Shown here piece by piece: positions 38,493 to 47,423 of a stretch of 64,000 bases of DNA. The translations under genes and the position numbers were made by a program. Numbering within the stretch: position 1 is the first letter of the stretch; each line of letters opens with the position of its first letter. The DNA is from Methanococcoides methylutens (lineage in GTDB: Archaea > Halobacteriota > Methanosarcinia > Methanosarcinales > Methanosarcinaceae), in the NCBI RefSeq assembly GCF_000765475.1, contig NZ_JRHO01000013.1:124001-188000 (forward strand), read 5' to 3'. The notes beneath the pieces are model-generated. The model was not told where the DNA came from. It saw nothing but the letters and a program-made list of their open reading frames with translations, and ran no database searches.

Positions 38493-39086
38493 ATGCGTAT
38501 AGGTGTTATTGCTATTCAGGGCGATGTTGCCGAACATGTTGAATCTGTTGAAAGAGCACTCGCTGAACGCGGGGAAACTGCAGAAGTTGTCACTATCAAG
38601 CACAAAGGAATAGTTCCTACATGTGACGGTCTCGTGTTCCCAGGCGGAGAAAGTACAACTCTTGGCCGCCTGATCCTCAGGGAAGGCATTGACGAGGAGA
38701 TCAAGCAGGCAAAAGAGAAAGGTATTCCAATACTTGGTACCTGTGCAGGTCTGATCCTTCTTGCGAAGTCTGGAGATTCACAGGTCGAGAAGACACATCA
38801 ATACCTGCTTGGACTGATGGATATAAAGGTAAACAGGAACTCTTTTGGAAGGCAGTTCCAGTCCTTCGAGGTCGACCTCGATGTTTCAGTATTGGATTCA
38901 CCATACAACGCCGTTTTTATCAGGGCACCGGCGATCCTTGAAGCAGGTGAGGATGTGAACGTCCTTGCGTCAATTGATGACAAGATCGTTGCTGCTGAAC
39001 AGGACAATGTCCTTGCACTGGCATTCCATCCGGAGCTTACTGAGGATATGAGGATCCACCAGTATTTCCTCGATAAGTTATTCTAA
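38493..39086 (+). CDS. pdxT: Pyridoxal 5'-phosphate synthase glutaminase PdxT
   Basis: The class I glutaminase partner of PdxS, 197 residues from ATG 38493 (RIGVIAIQGDVAEH is the family start). It has the GGESTT loop, the nucleophile Cys in ILGTCAGLILLAK and a C-terminal His-Glu pair in AFHPELTED. It releases ammonia from glutamine and channels it to PdxS in the 12+12 complex. Direct neighbour downstream of pdxS. Confidence 0.96.
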   Translation: MRIGVIAIQGDVAEHVESVERALAERGETAEVVTIKHKGIVPTCDGLVFPGGESTTLGRLILREGIDEEIKQAKEKGIPILGTCAGLILLAKSGDSQVEKTHQYLLGLMDIKVNRNSFGRQFQSFEVDLDVSVLDSPYNAVFIRAPAILEAGEDVNVLASIDDKIVAAEQDNVLALAFHPELTEDMRIHQYFLDKLF

Positions 39087-39282
39087 TTAAAACTAAAAAG
39101 TACGGAACAGCAATATTGCTATCAGTAATTTGTTGTTTCCTGATTTCATTCTTTTTTCTTCATGATATACTTCAAGAGGATGATGTTTATCATTCCAATG
39201 CAGATTAAGAAACTATAAAATCATCAATGCAGGAGCATTCAGCGTAGTTAAAAAACATTCCGATAACGGCAATATGGAACAA

Positions 39283-39297
39283 ATAAGAAATTCTTAT
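39283..39297. promoter_or_regulatory. Short palindrome upstream of the FMN-binding gene
   Basis: ATAAGAA and TTCTTAT flank a single A, about 75 nt before ATG 39369. It may be an operator; the 282-nt gap shows nothing else. Confidence 0.3.
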
Positions 39298-39368
39298 TAA
39301 GGTATAGCGTGTTTTCCCTTTAGGTCTCATAAGAGATCATGATTATTTTATTAGAAATGGTGATTTAG

Positions 39369-39773
39369 ATGGTCAAACTCACAGAAGATATGAAGGAAGC
39401 ATTTTCAAAGGTAAGAATTTTCCCATTTGCAACAGCATCAAAGGCAGGAATGCCAAATGTCATTCCTATCGGCATGTGCCAGTTAGTCGATGATGAAACT
39501 ATCTGGGTCACGGACAACTATTTCCTGAAGACCCGGGAGAACCTGGATGAGAACCCTGTGGCATCCATCTTTGTCTGGGGTCCTGAGGTTGGCGCCTGTT
39601 TCCAGATAAAGGGAGATGTCGAGGTCAAGACAAGCGGTGAGGACTATGACAAAGCTTATGCTGGTGCAAAGGCAAAGGGCGACAAGTTCCCTGCAAAAGC
39701 TCTCATGGTCATGAAGATCACTGAGGTATTCGAATGTATTTCCGGAGATAATGCCGGAAAGAAGTTGATCTGA
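39369..39773 (+). CDS. Pyridoxamine-phosphate-oxidase-like FMN-binding protein
   Basis: A 134-residue split-barrel flavoprotein of the PNPOx-like family: FPFATASKAGMPNVIPIGMCQLVDDETIWVTDNYFLKTRENLDENPVASIFVWG is the typical FMN/F420-binding half. It lacks the C-terminal substrate motifs of true PdxH. Its place after pdxST suggests but does not prove a link with vitamin B6; F420- or heme-related roles are as likely for this family. It has its own upstream region of 282 nt. Confidence 0.85.
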   Translation: MVKLTEDMKEAFSKVRIFPFATASKAGMPNVIPIGMCQLVDDETIWVTDNYFLKTRENLDENPVASIFVWGPEVGACFQIKGDVEVKTSGEDYDKAYAGAKAKGDKFPAKALMVMKITEVFECISGDNAGKKLI

Positions 39774-39874
39774 TCAGGTTAATTCATTAATCGTTCATCT
39801 AATGATAGGTTGATCTTCTTTATTCTGAATCTGATAAGTGAATAAAAAAAGAAGAGCTAAATTTATCATTAGGA

Positions 39875-40180
39875 TCACTTTTTTTCGTTCTTCTTTTTTT
39901 CCATATTTTTATCGGACCAGTTCCACCATTTGAGTAAGTCAGGTTCAGGGTTTTTGTGGGATGCATAATAGACCGCTTCCCTGAAGCCGTATAATACACA
40001 TCTGTCTATGTGTCTGCCTCTTAGATCAATTAATTCAAGATACATCAGTTCAGGATCCCTTTCCTTGAGTTCGGAAATGGAGCGTATTCCAAGATCCCAC
40101 AGTTGCTCAGCTGACTTTTTCCCAAAGCCCGGCATTTGCATTAGTTCTTTTAAGGTTTCTTCTTTCTTTGATCCGCTCAT
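39875..40180 (-). CDS. Cdd1-type helix-hairpin-helix protein
   Basis: A 101-residue member of the 'pathogenicity locus' (Cdd1) family. A helix-hairpin-helix at residues 10-35 (LKELMQMPGFGKKSAEQLWDLGI) should bind DNA non-specifically. It is followed by DLRGRHIDRCVLYGFREAVYYAS and a Trp-rich, lysine-ending tail. Function is unknown in general. It is divergent from the broken tag gene, about 100 nt away. Confidence 0.82.
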   Translation of the reverse strand: MSGSKKEETLKELMQMPGFGKKSAEQLWDLGIRSISELKERDPELMYLELIDLRGRHIDRCVLYGFREAVYYASHKNPEPDLLKWWNWSDKNMEKKKNEKK

Positions 40181-40279
40181 CGTTTAGTCCTTTATCTTAT
40201 CTAATTTCATCTTAGCTTTACCCCTCTTGTAGAATTTCCTAAAAGAAACTATAAAAGCTTTGACATCTGTCTGAAATGT

Positions 40280-40573
40280 ATGAAACTTCGTTGTGAGTGG
40301 GCAAATGCAAACGATCTTGAAATAGAGTATCATGACAAACATTGGGGTGTACCTGTGCATGATGACAGAACTCTGTTCGAATTCCTGATACTGGAAGGTG
40401 CACAGGCAGGTTTGAGCTGGGATAGTATTTTGAAAAGGAGAGAATCATATAAAGAAGCCTTTGATGATTTTGACTTCAATAAAATTGCAGCCTATGATGA
40501 TGCAAAGGTCGGGGAACTTATGCAGAACAGTGGGATCATACGCAACAGAAGAAAGATACTGTCTTCAGTGAAC
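40280..40573 (+). pseudogene. tag: 3-methyladenine DNA glycosylase I, cut by IS element
   Basis: The first 98 codons of Tag: RCEWANANDLEIEYHDKHWGVP, LFEFLILEGAQAGLSWDSILKRRE and IIRNRRKILSSVN. Homology stops where the TnpB element begins (about 40574), and the rest of the enzyme, about half with the zinc-binding C-terminus, is not found beyond the element at 41892. The gene is therefore truncated, not just interrupted. Loss of this repair glycosylase would matter for alkylation resistance unless another copy exists. Confidence 0.85.
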
Positions 40574-40665
40574 TACCACCCTATGAACAGGGTGGCTTCC
40601 TGTTTCATTCTTTTCTCTATTGAGAACAAGTCCACAGGCTCTTCCCGTAGTTCCTACGGTGACGA
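40574..40665 (-). ncRNA. Probable omega-RNA region at the tnpB 3' end
   Basis: TnpB guide RNAs are known to span the 3' end of tnpB and the adjacent element end. The 92 nt here include the terminal hairpin and a GGAACTACGGGAAGAGCC-like segment. If so, the guide would read into the remaining tag sequence. Boundaries are inferred. Confidence 0.4.
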
Positions 40666-41787
40666 TTATATACCTATTAAGTTCTGCTCTTGAAGAGCAA
40701 ATGTTTTGATATTGATAGCGGCATTAATGTCTCTATCGTGAGTGGTATTACAGTCTAAACATTCCCATTTTCTATCTGCAAGGGTCAAAGAACCGTTATA
40801 TTTTCCACAAACATTACAGATTTTAGTTGACGGCTCGAATTGCCCGATGCGAAGTATTGTTTTCCCATACCATTCTGCTTTATATTCGAGCTTTTCTACG
40901 AAAGAACTCCACGATGCATCAGCTATACGTTGTGCAAGATGGTGATTCTTGAGCATACCAGATACATTTAAGGTTTCTATTGCTATGGCTTGGTTCTCGC
41001 TGACGAGCTTTGCTGAAACCTTGTGTTGAAAATCGTGTCTCTGGTTACTTATTTTTTCATGAAGTTTAGCTACTTGTTTACGTGCTTTGTTCCTATTGCT
41101 GGAGTCTTTTTGCTTTCGAGAAAGACGTTTCGACAGGACTTTAAGGCGTTTCATGGAGTTTTTAAGGTGTCTTGGATTATCGATTTTGTCACCGTTTGAC
41201 ATGATGGCGAAATCTTTGATACCTACATCTACTCCCACGGTGTCATTTTCCGAGAATTCCATCTTTTTCAGATTTTCTCCTCCATCATCCACAAGAATAC
41301 TGATATAGAACTTTCCTGTAGATGTTTGGGAGACTGTAGCTGTTTTCAAATCACCGTTGCCTAATGAACGATGTAAAATAGTCTTAACATTGCCTATTTT
41401 TGGAAGGTAAATCATGTTGTTCTCAAAATCAACCTTATAGTTCTGAGGAACATTGTACGCCTGTACTGGATTTTTTCGAGATTTGAACTTAGGGAATCCT
41501 TTTTTCTCTCTGAAAAATCGTGTAAAAGCATTATCGAGATTGAGAGTAGCACCCTGCAATGACTGAGAATTAACCTCTTTAAGCCATTCGTGTTCTCCAT
41601 CCCTCTTCAACATTGTTATTCCTTTATTCAAGTCAAATCTTGAAACGGATTTACCATCTTGTTCATATGTCTTAATTTTCTGCTCTAAACCCCAATTATA
41701 GATGAATCTACATGCTCCAAAATGCTTAAATAACATCTCCTGTTGCTCTTTTGTAGGATATAATCTATACTTATAGGCTTTTAACAT
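40666..41787 (-). CDS. tnpB: TnpB RNA-guided nuclease (OrfB)
   Basis: A 373-residue TnpB. N-terminal OrfB_IS605 part (LKAYKYRLYPTKEQQEMLFKHFGACRFIYNWGL), RuvC-like active site with DVGIKDFAIMSNG, a catalytic Glu in AIAIETLNVSGML, the zinc ribbon CNVCGKYNG...CLDCNTTHDRD and a final Asp in HDRDINAAINI. All three RuvC carboxylates and four zinc cysteines are present, so the protein appears active. TnpB cleaves donor DNA under RNA guidance to keep the element in place. A poly-AT promoter region precedes ATG 41787. Confidence 0.95.
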   Translation of the reverse strand: MLKAYKYRLYPTKEQQEMLFKHFGACRFIYNWGLEQKIKTYEQDGKSVSRFDLNKGITMLKRDGEHEWLKEVNSQSLQGATLNLDNAFTRFFREKKGFPKFKSRKNPVQAYNVPQNYKVDFENNMIYLPKIGNVKTILHRSLGNGDLKTATVSQTSTGKFYISILVDDGGENLKKMEFSENDTVGVDVGIKDFAIMSNGDKIDNPRHLKNSMKRLKVLSKRLSRKQKDSSNRNKARKQVAKLHEKISNQRHDFQHKVSAKLVSENQAIAIETLNVSGMLKNHHLAQRIADASWSSFVEKLEYKAEWYGKTILRIGQFEPSTKICNVCGKYNGSLTLADRKWECLDCNTTHDRDINAAINIKTFALQEQNLIGI

Positions 41788-41990
41788 TCAAATATATATT
41801 TGAGTTAACTGTATATATAATTAATGTTAAGAAACACAAAGAACTTATTTTGTAGAATAGACGTAATTCATCCACCGTTTGAAAACGGTGGTCTTCTTAC
41901 TAAAAACCGATAAATGAGTAATTGAGCAATTGGACGAACAAATAGAAAGTAAAAAATGGAAAAATGACTACAACAGTCCAAAGATGCGAT

Positions 41991-42003
41991 ATGTTTATAT
42001 GTG
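41991..42003 (+). promoter_or_regulatory. TATA box of tRNA-Asp
   Basis: ATGTTTATATGTG lies about 45-55 nt before the mature tRNA 5' end, as usual for archaeal tRNA promoters with a short 5' leader. Confidence 0.5.
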
Positions 42004-42046
42004 TAGAAGCGTTGTAGGAGTGCTCACAACAGCAATCAGTCGCAAT

Positions 42047-42119
42047 GTCCGAATAGTGTAGAGGCCTATCATGGAGCCCTGTCGAGGCTCCGACCCGGGT
42101 TCGAATCCCGGTTCGGGCG
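42047..42119 (+). tRNA. tRNA-Asp (GTC)
   Basis: A 73-nt cloverleaf. Acceptor GTCCGAA pairs with TTCGGGC (one G.T), discriminator G. Anticodon stem GAGCC/GGCTC encloses CTGTCGA with anticodon GTC. T-arm CCGGG-TTCGAAT-CCCGG. No intron and no encoded CCA. Confidence 0.95.
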
Positions 42120-42126
42120 TATAGAT

Positions 42127-42155
42127 TTACCAGCAGAAATTGCTGGTAATTTTTT
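42127..42155 (+). terminator. Hairpin and T-run after tRNA-Asp
   Basis: TTACCAGCA (42127-42135) pairs perfectly with TGCTGGTAA (42141-42149), followed by six T residues. Confidence 0.7.
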
Positions 42156-42291
42156 CTCTTTTATCTTTGTTAATATTGATTAATTAGAATTTTAGTGGAA
42201 TCTTATGATTTTTGATAACAATCATTTTTAATAAATTATTTTTATAGTTTATCTATTTGATTTGGGACCATTTTAGAAAATTTTAAGTAGT

Positions 42292-42692
42292 ACCGCCTTC
42301 TGATGGTAACTATCTTGTCTCTGGTTCAATGGGCAGTGTTCCAAATGGATCTGTAGAGGCTAGCTTTTCAGTAATAGCTATGAAGGAGTCTTATTAAAGA
42401 TTGATGAAAATGGTGATGAAATCTGGTCTCAGTCCAATGATAGTTATTACTCTTCAGGTTTCAACTCTATTGCAGGATCTGATGGCAATTAGTTACAGCA
42501 GGATCTACATCTATTAATGACGGAGATGCATATGATACTCTGGTAGTTGTGTTCGAAGATCCTACAATTGAGAAACAAACTGTTCCTGAAGAAGAGGATC
42601 ACGATAAGGAGAATGAAGAAGAAAGTCCTCTTTCATTCCTGGTCACTCTTGCCTGCCTTGGATCTGCCTTTATATTGATGAAGAAGAAATGA
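42292..42692 (+). pseudogene. Decayed surface protein with C-terminal anchor
   Basis: Fragments in shifting frames read PSDGNYLVSGSMGSVPNGSV, LLKIDENGDEIWSQSNDSYY, then VTAGSTSINDGDAYDTLVVV and an acidic stalk ending in a membrane anchor (FLVTLACLGSAFILMKKK-stop). The 'KIDENGDEIW ... SDGN-LVTAGST' pattern is that of repeated beta-propeller-like surface proteins. There are at least two frameshifts and no start codon. Confidence 0.65.
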
Positions 42693-42997
42693 TTAAAGAG
42701 CTAACAGGGTTATTATGTCCTGTTCTTATTTTTTTATTAAAATCCAGCGATTTCAGTTATTCCTGGAGTATTCTTTTTTCAAGAGCAGATTTTTTTGTAA
42801 TCTATAGCTATTCTAATTGTATTTGTAATCGACTTTTTTATTGGTAATGAATTTTGATACAATAATAGAAATGCAATATATTGAAAAACAATTTCTATGA
42901 AAATTAAGAGCATGGACTAACGATTATAGGATCATAATGATCAAAATATGTGTCATAATTAAAAACTTAAATAATAAAATAAGAAAAAGGAAGAAAC
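42693..42997. other. Gap of 305 nt with terminator-like hairpin
   Basis: AACAGG (42703-42708) and CCTGTT (42719-42724), followed by a T-rich run, form a terminator for the decayed surface gene. The remainder is AT-rich with no feature seen. Confidence 0.4.
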
Positions 42998-43336
42998 TTA
43001 GTTCTTCCCTTTGCGGAATATACAGGCAAAGACCAGAATTAATATGGATGTGACCGGGGATATGCCAGGTATTCCATTTGGTTCATCTGTAGTAGGTTCC
43101 TCTTCTGAAGCTCCGGCATTATCAGAATCATAGATATCATCTGATGGATCGTCGGTGTTAATTGATGATCCATCTTCCACATCAGCTGCGATAGCAAATG
43201 GGGAGAATCCCGGAGTTTCTGCTTCGAAGTAAACGTATGAGTCATCCTCTCCAATCTTCATATTATTCTTTGAAGCATTGATCGTTGGAATGTCGAAAGA
43301 AATGAGTGTTTCTTCTATTGCTGAATTGGTCAACAT
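42998..43336 (-). pseudogene. 3' fragment of a PGF-pre-PGF surface protein gene
   Basis: A 112-codon frame carrying the end of an archaeal surface protein: the PGF-pre-PGF block VYFEAETPGFSPFAIAAD, an acidic Ser/Asp linker, and a terminal helix PGISPVTSILILVFACIF with basic RKGKN end, like archaeosortase-linked C-termini. The much longer N-terminal part expected of such proteins is missing upstream, where the ISL3 transposase fragment begins, so an insertion probably removed it. Confidence 0.72.
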
Positions 43337-43360
43337 TAATGAAGATTCTGTCTGATGAAT

Positions 43361-43712
43361 TCTAGCTCATTATGTTAAAAAAGCAAGAGTAAAGATGGAT
43401 CTGTCTGGACTTGATACAATTGGAGTAGACAAAATATCTGTTAAAAAGAGTCACAGCTTTGTGATTTTATTCTATGATCTAAACATATCAAGAGTAATTC
43501 ATATAGGAAATGGAAAGAAGAGAAGTGTTTTCAAAAACTTTAGAGCTATCCTTTCTAAGAAAATAAATCCTGATAATATCCAGTATATATCAATGGATAT
43601 GTATCCTGCTCGCACCCGTAACTTCATATGTAGCAGAAGTACAAGAAACTGGCACATGGAGAACAACGTTGTAACCAGGTCGATTACGACCGTAAACACT
43701 ATTAAGACATAA
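43361..43712 (+). pseudogene. ISL3-family transposase fragment
   Basis: The frame reads ILAHYVKKARVKMDLSGLDT then IGVDKISVKKSHSFVILFYD and ISMDMYPA, the N-terminal part of the DDE domain of ISL3 transposases (IGVDE-S-KKGHSY normally). After MYPA similarity is lost. The catalytic Glu following Asp is replaced (VDK for VDE). Only about a quarter of the gene remains. Confidence 0.75.
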
Positions 43713-44164
43713 AATCAATTGCTTAATGGGGTAAGAGCGTGAGGACTATTTGTTAATCGAACTTAATTTTGATTTTGACAACCTGCCCCCTAAAACACGG
43801 GCACCTCATAGGCAACGCTCCTACCCCCACCTTATTACAACCCATTTTTCTTCCTAGGCCTAAGATAATTCTGAACTAGCACTTTCCAGACTTTTATTCA
43901 GTAGTTGCAGCACTCCAATCACGTAAATAAGGGTAAAAATTTGAATGATACATTTTTGTATTAATAATTAATGCATATACTCAATTTTGATAATAATCAT
44001 TACTTGAAATATTGGCAAATGTATATATGTTTAAAAATATTAAAGGGATGTAGCACACGAAGCTCTCGATTTACTTCAGTTTCGCTTATTCGATCAGAGT
44101 AAAAAAGAAGAAGTTTCTACAGAGTATCGTATTCAATGTCTCGACATAAATATTCATTGATCCC
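43713..44164. other. Gap of 452 nt, unassigned
   Basis: No coding frame convinces. It includes a C-rich stretch (43784-43850) unlike its AT-rich surroundings and, near 44070-44164, sequence that might be the remains of an upstream PAS segment of the following kinase. Confidence 0.3.
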
Positions 44165-45919
44165 ATGACAGTTCTGAGGTTACCTATGAGAAAAGATAAT
44201 ATCGTTTTACCTGTGGGAAAAAGCATCACAGATATTACGTGGTGTAAAAATATTGAGGAAGAACTCCGCCTTAGAGATGAGCGATTAAGATGTCTTGAGT
44301 CCGTTCTACATTATAAGCCTGATTCAGTTCAGGATCTTCTTAATTTTGCACTTGATGAAGCAATCAAACTCACCCAGAGTAAAATTGGTCACATATACCA
44401 TTATGATGAGGAACAAATGAAGTTAACTCTCAACACATGGTCAAAAGATGTGATGAGGGAGTGTACAATTGTTGAACCTCTGAATACATATGATCTGAAG
44501 GATACCGGTATATGGGGAGAGGTGGTCAAGCAACGCAAAGCAATCATTCTAAATGACTTTCAGGCTGTAAATCCACTGAAAAAAGGTTACCCAAAAGGAC
44601 ATGTTGAACTTCATAAATACCTAAGCATACCAGTGTTCAGAAACGGACAAATCGTTGCTGTTGTCGGACTAGCCAACAAGGAATCAAATTATGATGAGAG
44701 TGATAGACTTCAGCTTACCTTGATCATGGATTCGGTATGGAACATTGTGGAGCAGAGACAGACTGAGGAAGCGCTGCAACAAAGTGAATTGAAGTATCGG
44801 CAGGCCTACAATCTCATGCAGGCAGTATTTGAAAGTCCAAATAATGTCGTTATATTCGCCATTGATCGGGAGTATCGATATATCGCTTTCAACAAAATTC
44901 ATCAGTTAACAATGAAGAACATATGGAATGCCAGGATTGCGATTGGCATTAGTATGCTAAGTTACATCAAAGACCCTAAAGATGGGGAAAAAGCAAAAAT
45001 AAACTTTGACCGGGCGCTTGCTGGTGAAGCATTCACCATTGTTGAAGAATATGGAGATGTGTTACTCGAAAGGCTGTGGTATGAGAATGTGTACAGTCCT
45101 CTTGAGGATGACGAGGGGAATATTATTGGGGTTACTGTCATTGTAACTGACATTACTGAACGTAAGAAAGCGGAGTTGGCTCTTGTTCGGGCCAAAGTTC
45201 TTGCTGAAGAAGGAAATCGTATCAAATCGGAATTCCTCGCGAACATGAGTCATGAGTTACGTACACCACTTAATTCAGTTATCGGTTTTTCTCAAGTTTT
45301 AAGCGATAAAAGGTTTGGTGATTTGAACAAAAAGCAAACCAAATATATATCTAATATCCTGAAAAGCGGAAGGCATTTGATGACGTTGATCAATGATATA
45401 CTTGATATTTCAAAAATTGAATCCGGTAATATGAAATATGAGCCTGAAATTATAAACCTGCCAGAAATAATTGATGAAATTGTAATGTTAATAGATCCAA
45501 TGGCAAAGAAAAAATCCATAGATCTTAAATCCAATATAGAACTTGAAATTCTGGAAATATATGCTGATAGGACAAAGATCAAACAAATTATGTATAATCT
45601 ACTCAGTAATGCAATTAAGTTTACACCAAAAAGTGGCAAAGTATGGGTCAACTCAAAAATTATTGGCGGTAAAGTTCAGGTTTCTGTATCTGATACTGGT
45701 ATAGGTATTCCCGAGAATAAACAAAAAACTGTATTTGAGGCCTTTAAGCAAGTTGATTCATCTTTTAACCGTAAATATGAAGGAACCGGATTGGGACTTG
45801 CGCTTGTTAAACAGTATGTTGAAATGCATGGTGGTGAGGTCTGGGTTGAAAGTGAAGTTGGAAAAGGAAGTACATTTGGATTTAGTATACTAATGAATCC
45901 TAATACCTCATCCAGCTAA
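44165..45919 (+). CDS. GAF/PAS sensor histidine kinase
   Basis: A 584-residue cytoplasmic kinase. Residues 50-195 form a GAF_2 domain (LLNFALDEAIKLTQSKIGHIYHYDEEQ; YLSIPVFRNGQIVAVVGLANK). A PAS domain follows (about 215-330, ending DITERKKAE), then HisKA with the phosphorylated His in ANMSHELRTPLNSVIGF and a complete HATPase with N-box NLLSNAIKF, DTGIGIP and GTGLGLALV. The first 30 residues (VLPVGKSITDIT) look like the tail of a lost PAS domain, and a stop lies in frame shortly upstream. No receiver or partner regulator is adjacent. The signal is unknown. Confidence 0.92.
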   Translation: MTVLRLPMRKDNIVLPVGKSITDITWCKNIEEELRLRDERLRCLESVLHYKPDSVQDLLNFALDEAIKLTQSKIGHIYHYDEEQMKLTLNTWSKDVMRECTIVEPLNTYDLKDTGIWGEVVKQRKAIILNDFQAVNPLKKGYPKGHVELHKYLSIPVFRNGQIVAVVGLANKESNYDESDRLQLTLIMDSVWNIVEQRQTEEALQQSELKYRQAYNLMQAVFESPNNVVIFAIDREYRYIAFNKIHQLTMKNIWNARIAIGISMLSYIKDPKDGEKAKINFDRALAGEAFTIVEEYGDVLLERLWYENVYSPLEDDEGNIIGVTVIVTDITERKKAELALVRAKVLAEEGNRIKSEFLANMSHELRTPLNSVIGFSQVLSDKRFGDLNKKQTKYISNILKSGRHLMTLINDILDISKIESGNMKYEPEIINLPEIIDEIVMLIDPMAKKKSIDLKSNIELEILEIYADRTKIKQIMYNLLSNAIKFTPKSGKVWVNSKIIGGKVQVSVSDTGIGIPENKQKTVFEAFKQVDSSFNRKYEGTGLGLALVKQYVEMHGGEVWVESEVGKGSTFGFSILMNPNTSSS

Positions 45920-46016
45920 CAAACGAATTTCTTCAAAGCGGTTTACTTTGCTGAGATAAACTAACAAGGGGCAAACTCATCGACCTTTGGGAAGACTTAG
46001 AGTAAGGGCAATAGGA

Positions 46017-47375
46017 TCACCTTCGATCTATCACTCTTTTAGCTCTTCCTTTTAGTTTATAAAATTCAAGCTCTCCCGGACCTGTTAATTTGATGTCAAC
46101 ATCAAGCTCACCATTATCATAAAGGCCCTTGGTGCCTGTTATGTTGCTGAGGAAACCTCTGAGAAAATTTTCTTCGATAACAGATCTATCGCAATTTTCC
46201 TTATCAATGCATTCTAGACTTACCTTTAGAATGGAAGTTCCATCCTCGTCCTCATAAAGGAAAGCTTCATACTCTCCAGTCAGGTAGTCCATGTTCTCCC
46301 TCTGAAAGACACCTCTTTCAACATTCACACGATTAAATGGTGAACCTGATATCCAATGAGTTTCAGCCTCACGCTCAGGGGTGAAGATCTTCATATGAGT
46401 CCTGCCACATGCACACTTTTTCCTTGATTGAACCACTGTTGTGTCTTCGGTGTCATAATTGATCAGAAGATTGCCACACTTTTCACCGGGGCTTAGCAGT
46501 GTCGTAAGTACTATCCTGCCACAGTCACCATCTTCAAGGAATTCCTTCCGGTATGGGTCATAGATATCAAGGTGGACAAGGTCTTCCGGAACATGAAGGC
46601 CACTTTGCTCTGTGCATTCTCCGCACATCGTTCCTTCAGTACTTCCATAGGTGTTGTAGATAGGACAGCCCCATAATTCCTCCAGATAGCTCCTGCTCTC
46701 CTCAGCAAAGCTCTCTCCTCCTACGACCAGTTTTTCGATGCTGGTCTCCCCTGGATCTATTCCTTCATCTTTTAGCCTGCGTGCAAGTCTTAAAAGCTTG
46801 AATACGCTGGCCACTATCCCTGTAGGCTGGTAGCTTTCAAGGACGCGAGTTGGGAATGTACATTTTCCTTCCGGTATGATAGCCATGCCGATATCACGTG
46901 CAGAAAGTGTCATGGTGTTGGCACCGACATTCATTCCGTAGGATGCACACATTATCATCCTGTCACCTTTCCCGAATCCCTGGGATGTGAAACTTCGGCT
47001 GTATTTCTCAGCAAAACGTAACCAGTCATCCCATGTAAGGAAAAAAGCCTTAGGGGTTCCGCTTGTGCCGCTGGTTTCATGGATAGTAAAAACCTTATCC
47101 CAGCTGGTACTCATAAAATTAAAATCATTGGTCTTTGGAGGCTGGTTGTTCCTGATAAGCTCGCCTGATACGAGCGGCATTTCCAGAAGGTCTTCATGAT
47201 CCCGGATACTTGAAGGCGATACATCATTACTTTCAAACCATTTTCTGTAAAAGGAAGAATGCTTTACAGCATAGTCTATAGTGTATCTTAACTTCTCTTC
47301 TACCAGGGAATCAAGGTCTCCCCGATCCATGGTCTCGATCTTTTCATTGTAATACTCCCCACTCAAATTGTTCAC
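46017..47375 (-). CDS. PaaK-like adenylate-forming ligase (coenzyme F390 synthetase-like)
   Basis: A 452-residue ligase of the phenylacetate-CoA ligase/F390-synthetase group. It has the P-loop ETSGTSGTPK at about residue 100, the GESFAEESRSYLEELWG segment and YNTYGSTEG, then a Cys-rich CACGRTHMKIF. In methanogens such proteins are often annotated as coenzyme F390 synthetase, which adenylylates F420 under oxidative stress; CoA ligation of an aryl acid is the alternative. GTG 47375 follows a purine-rich AAGGGG; ATG at about 47330 (MDRGDLDSL) is possible. The UbiB-like gene is its same-strand upstream neighbour, 48 nt away. Confidence 0.85.
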   Translation of the reverse strand: MNNLSGEYYNEKIETMDRGDLDSLVEEKLRYTIDYAVKHSSFYRKWFESNDVSPSSIRDHEDLLEMPLVSGELIRNNQPPKTNDFNFMSTSWDKVFTIHETSGTSGTPKAFFLTWDDWLRFAEKYSRSFTSQGFGKGDRMIMCASYGMNVGANTMTLSARDIGMAIIPEGKCTFPTRVLESYQPTGIVASVFKLLRLARRLKDEGIDPGETSIEKLVVGGESFAEESRSYLEELWGCPIYNTYGSTEGTMCGECTEQSGLHVPEDLVHLDIYDPYRKEFLEDGDCGRIVLTTLLSPGEKCGNLLINYDTEDTTVVQSRKKCACGRTHMKIFTPEREAETHWISGSPFNRVNVERGVFQRENMDYLTGEYEAFLYEDEDGTSILKVSLECIDKENCDRSVIEENFLRGFLSNITGTKGLYDNGELDVDIKLTGPGELEFYKLKGRAKRVIDRR

Positions 47376-47423
47376 CCCTTAGTTTCAATGATCAAATATT
47401 GGTATTGTTTTGTTTGTTTGGTG

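Larger units (their letters stand above)
40574..41895 (-). mobile_element. IS200/IS605-group element with tnpB only
   Basis: Bounded by subterminal hairpins, CCACCCT/AGGGTGG (40576-40595) on the left and CCACCGTTT/AAACGGTGG (41872-41891) on the right. It contains one tnpB gene and no tnpA, so it is non-autonomous and would need a TnpA from elsewhere. It replaced the 3' half of tag. Confidence 0.85.

Noticed and set aside
43713-44164. C-rich segment as a tRNA or small RNA gene
   Set aside because: I could not fold a cloverleaf or find a promoter-terminator pair around it.
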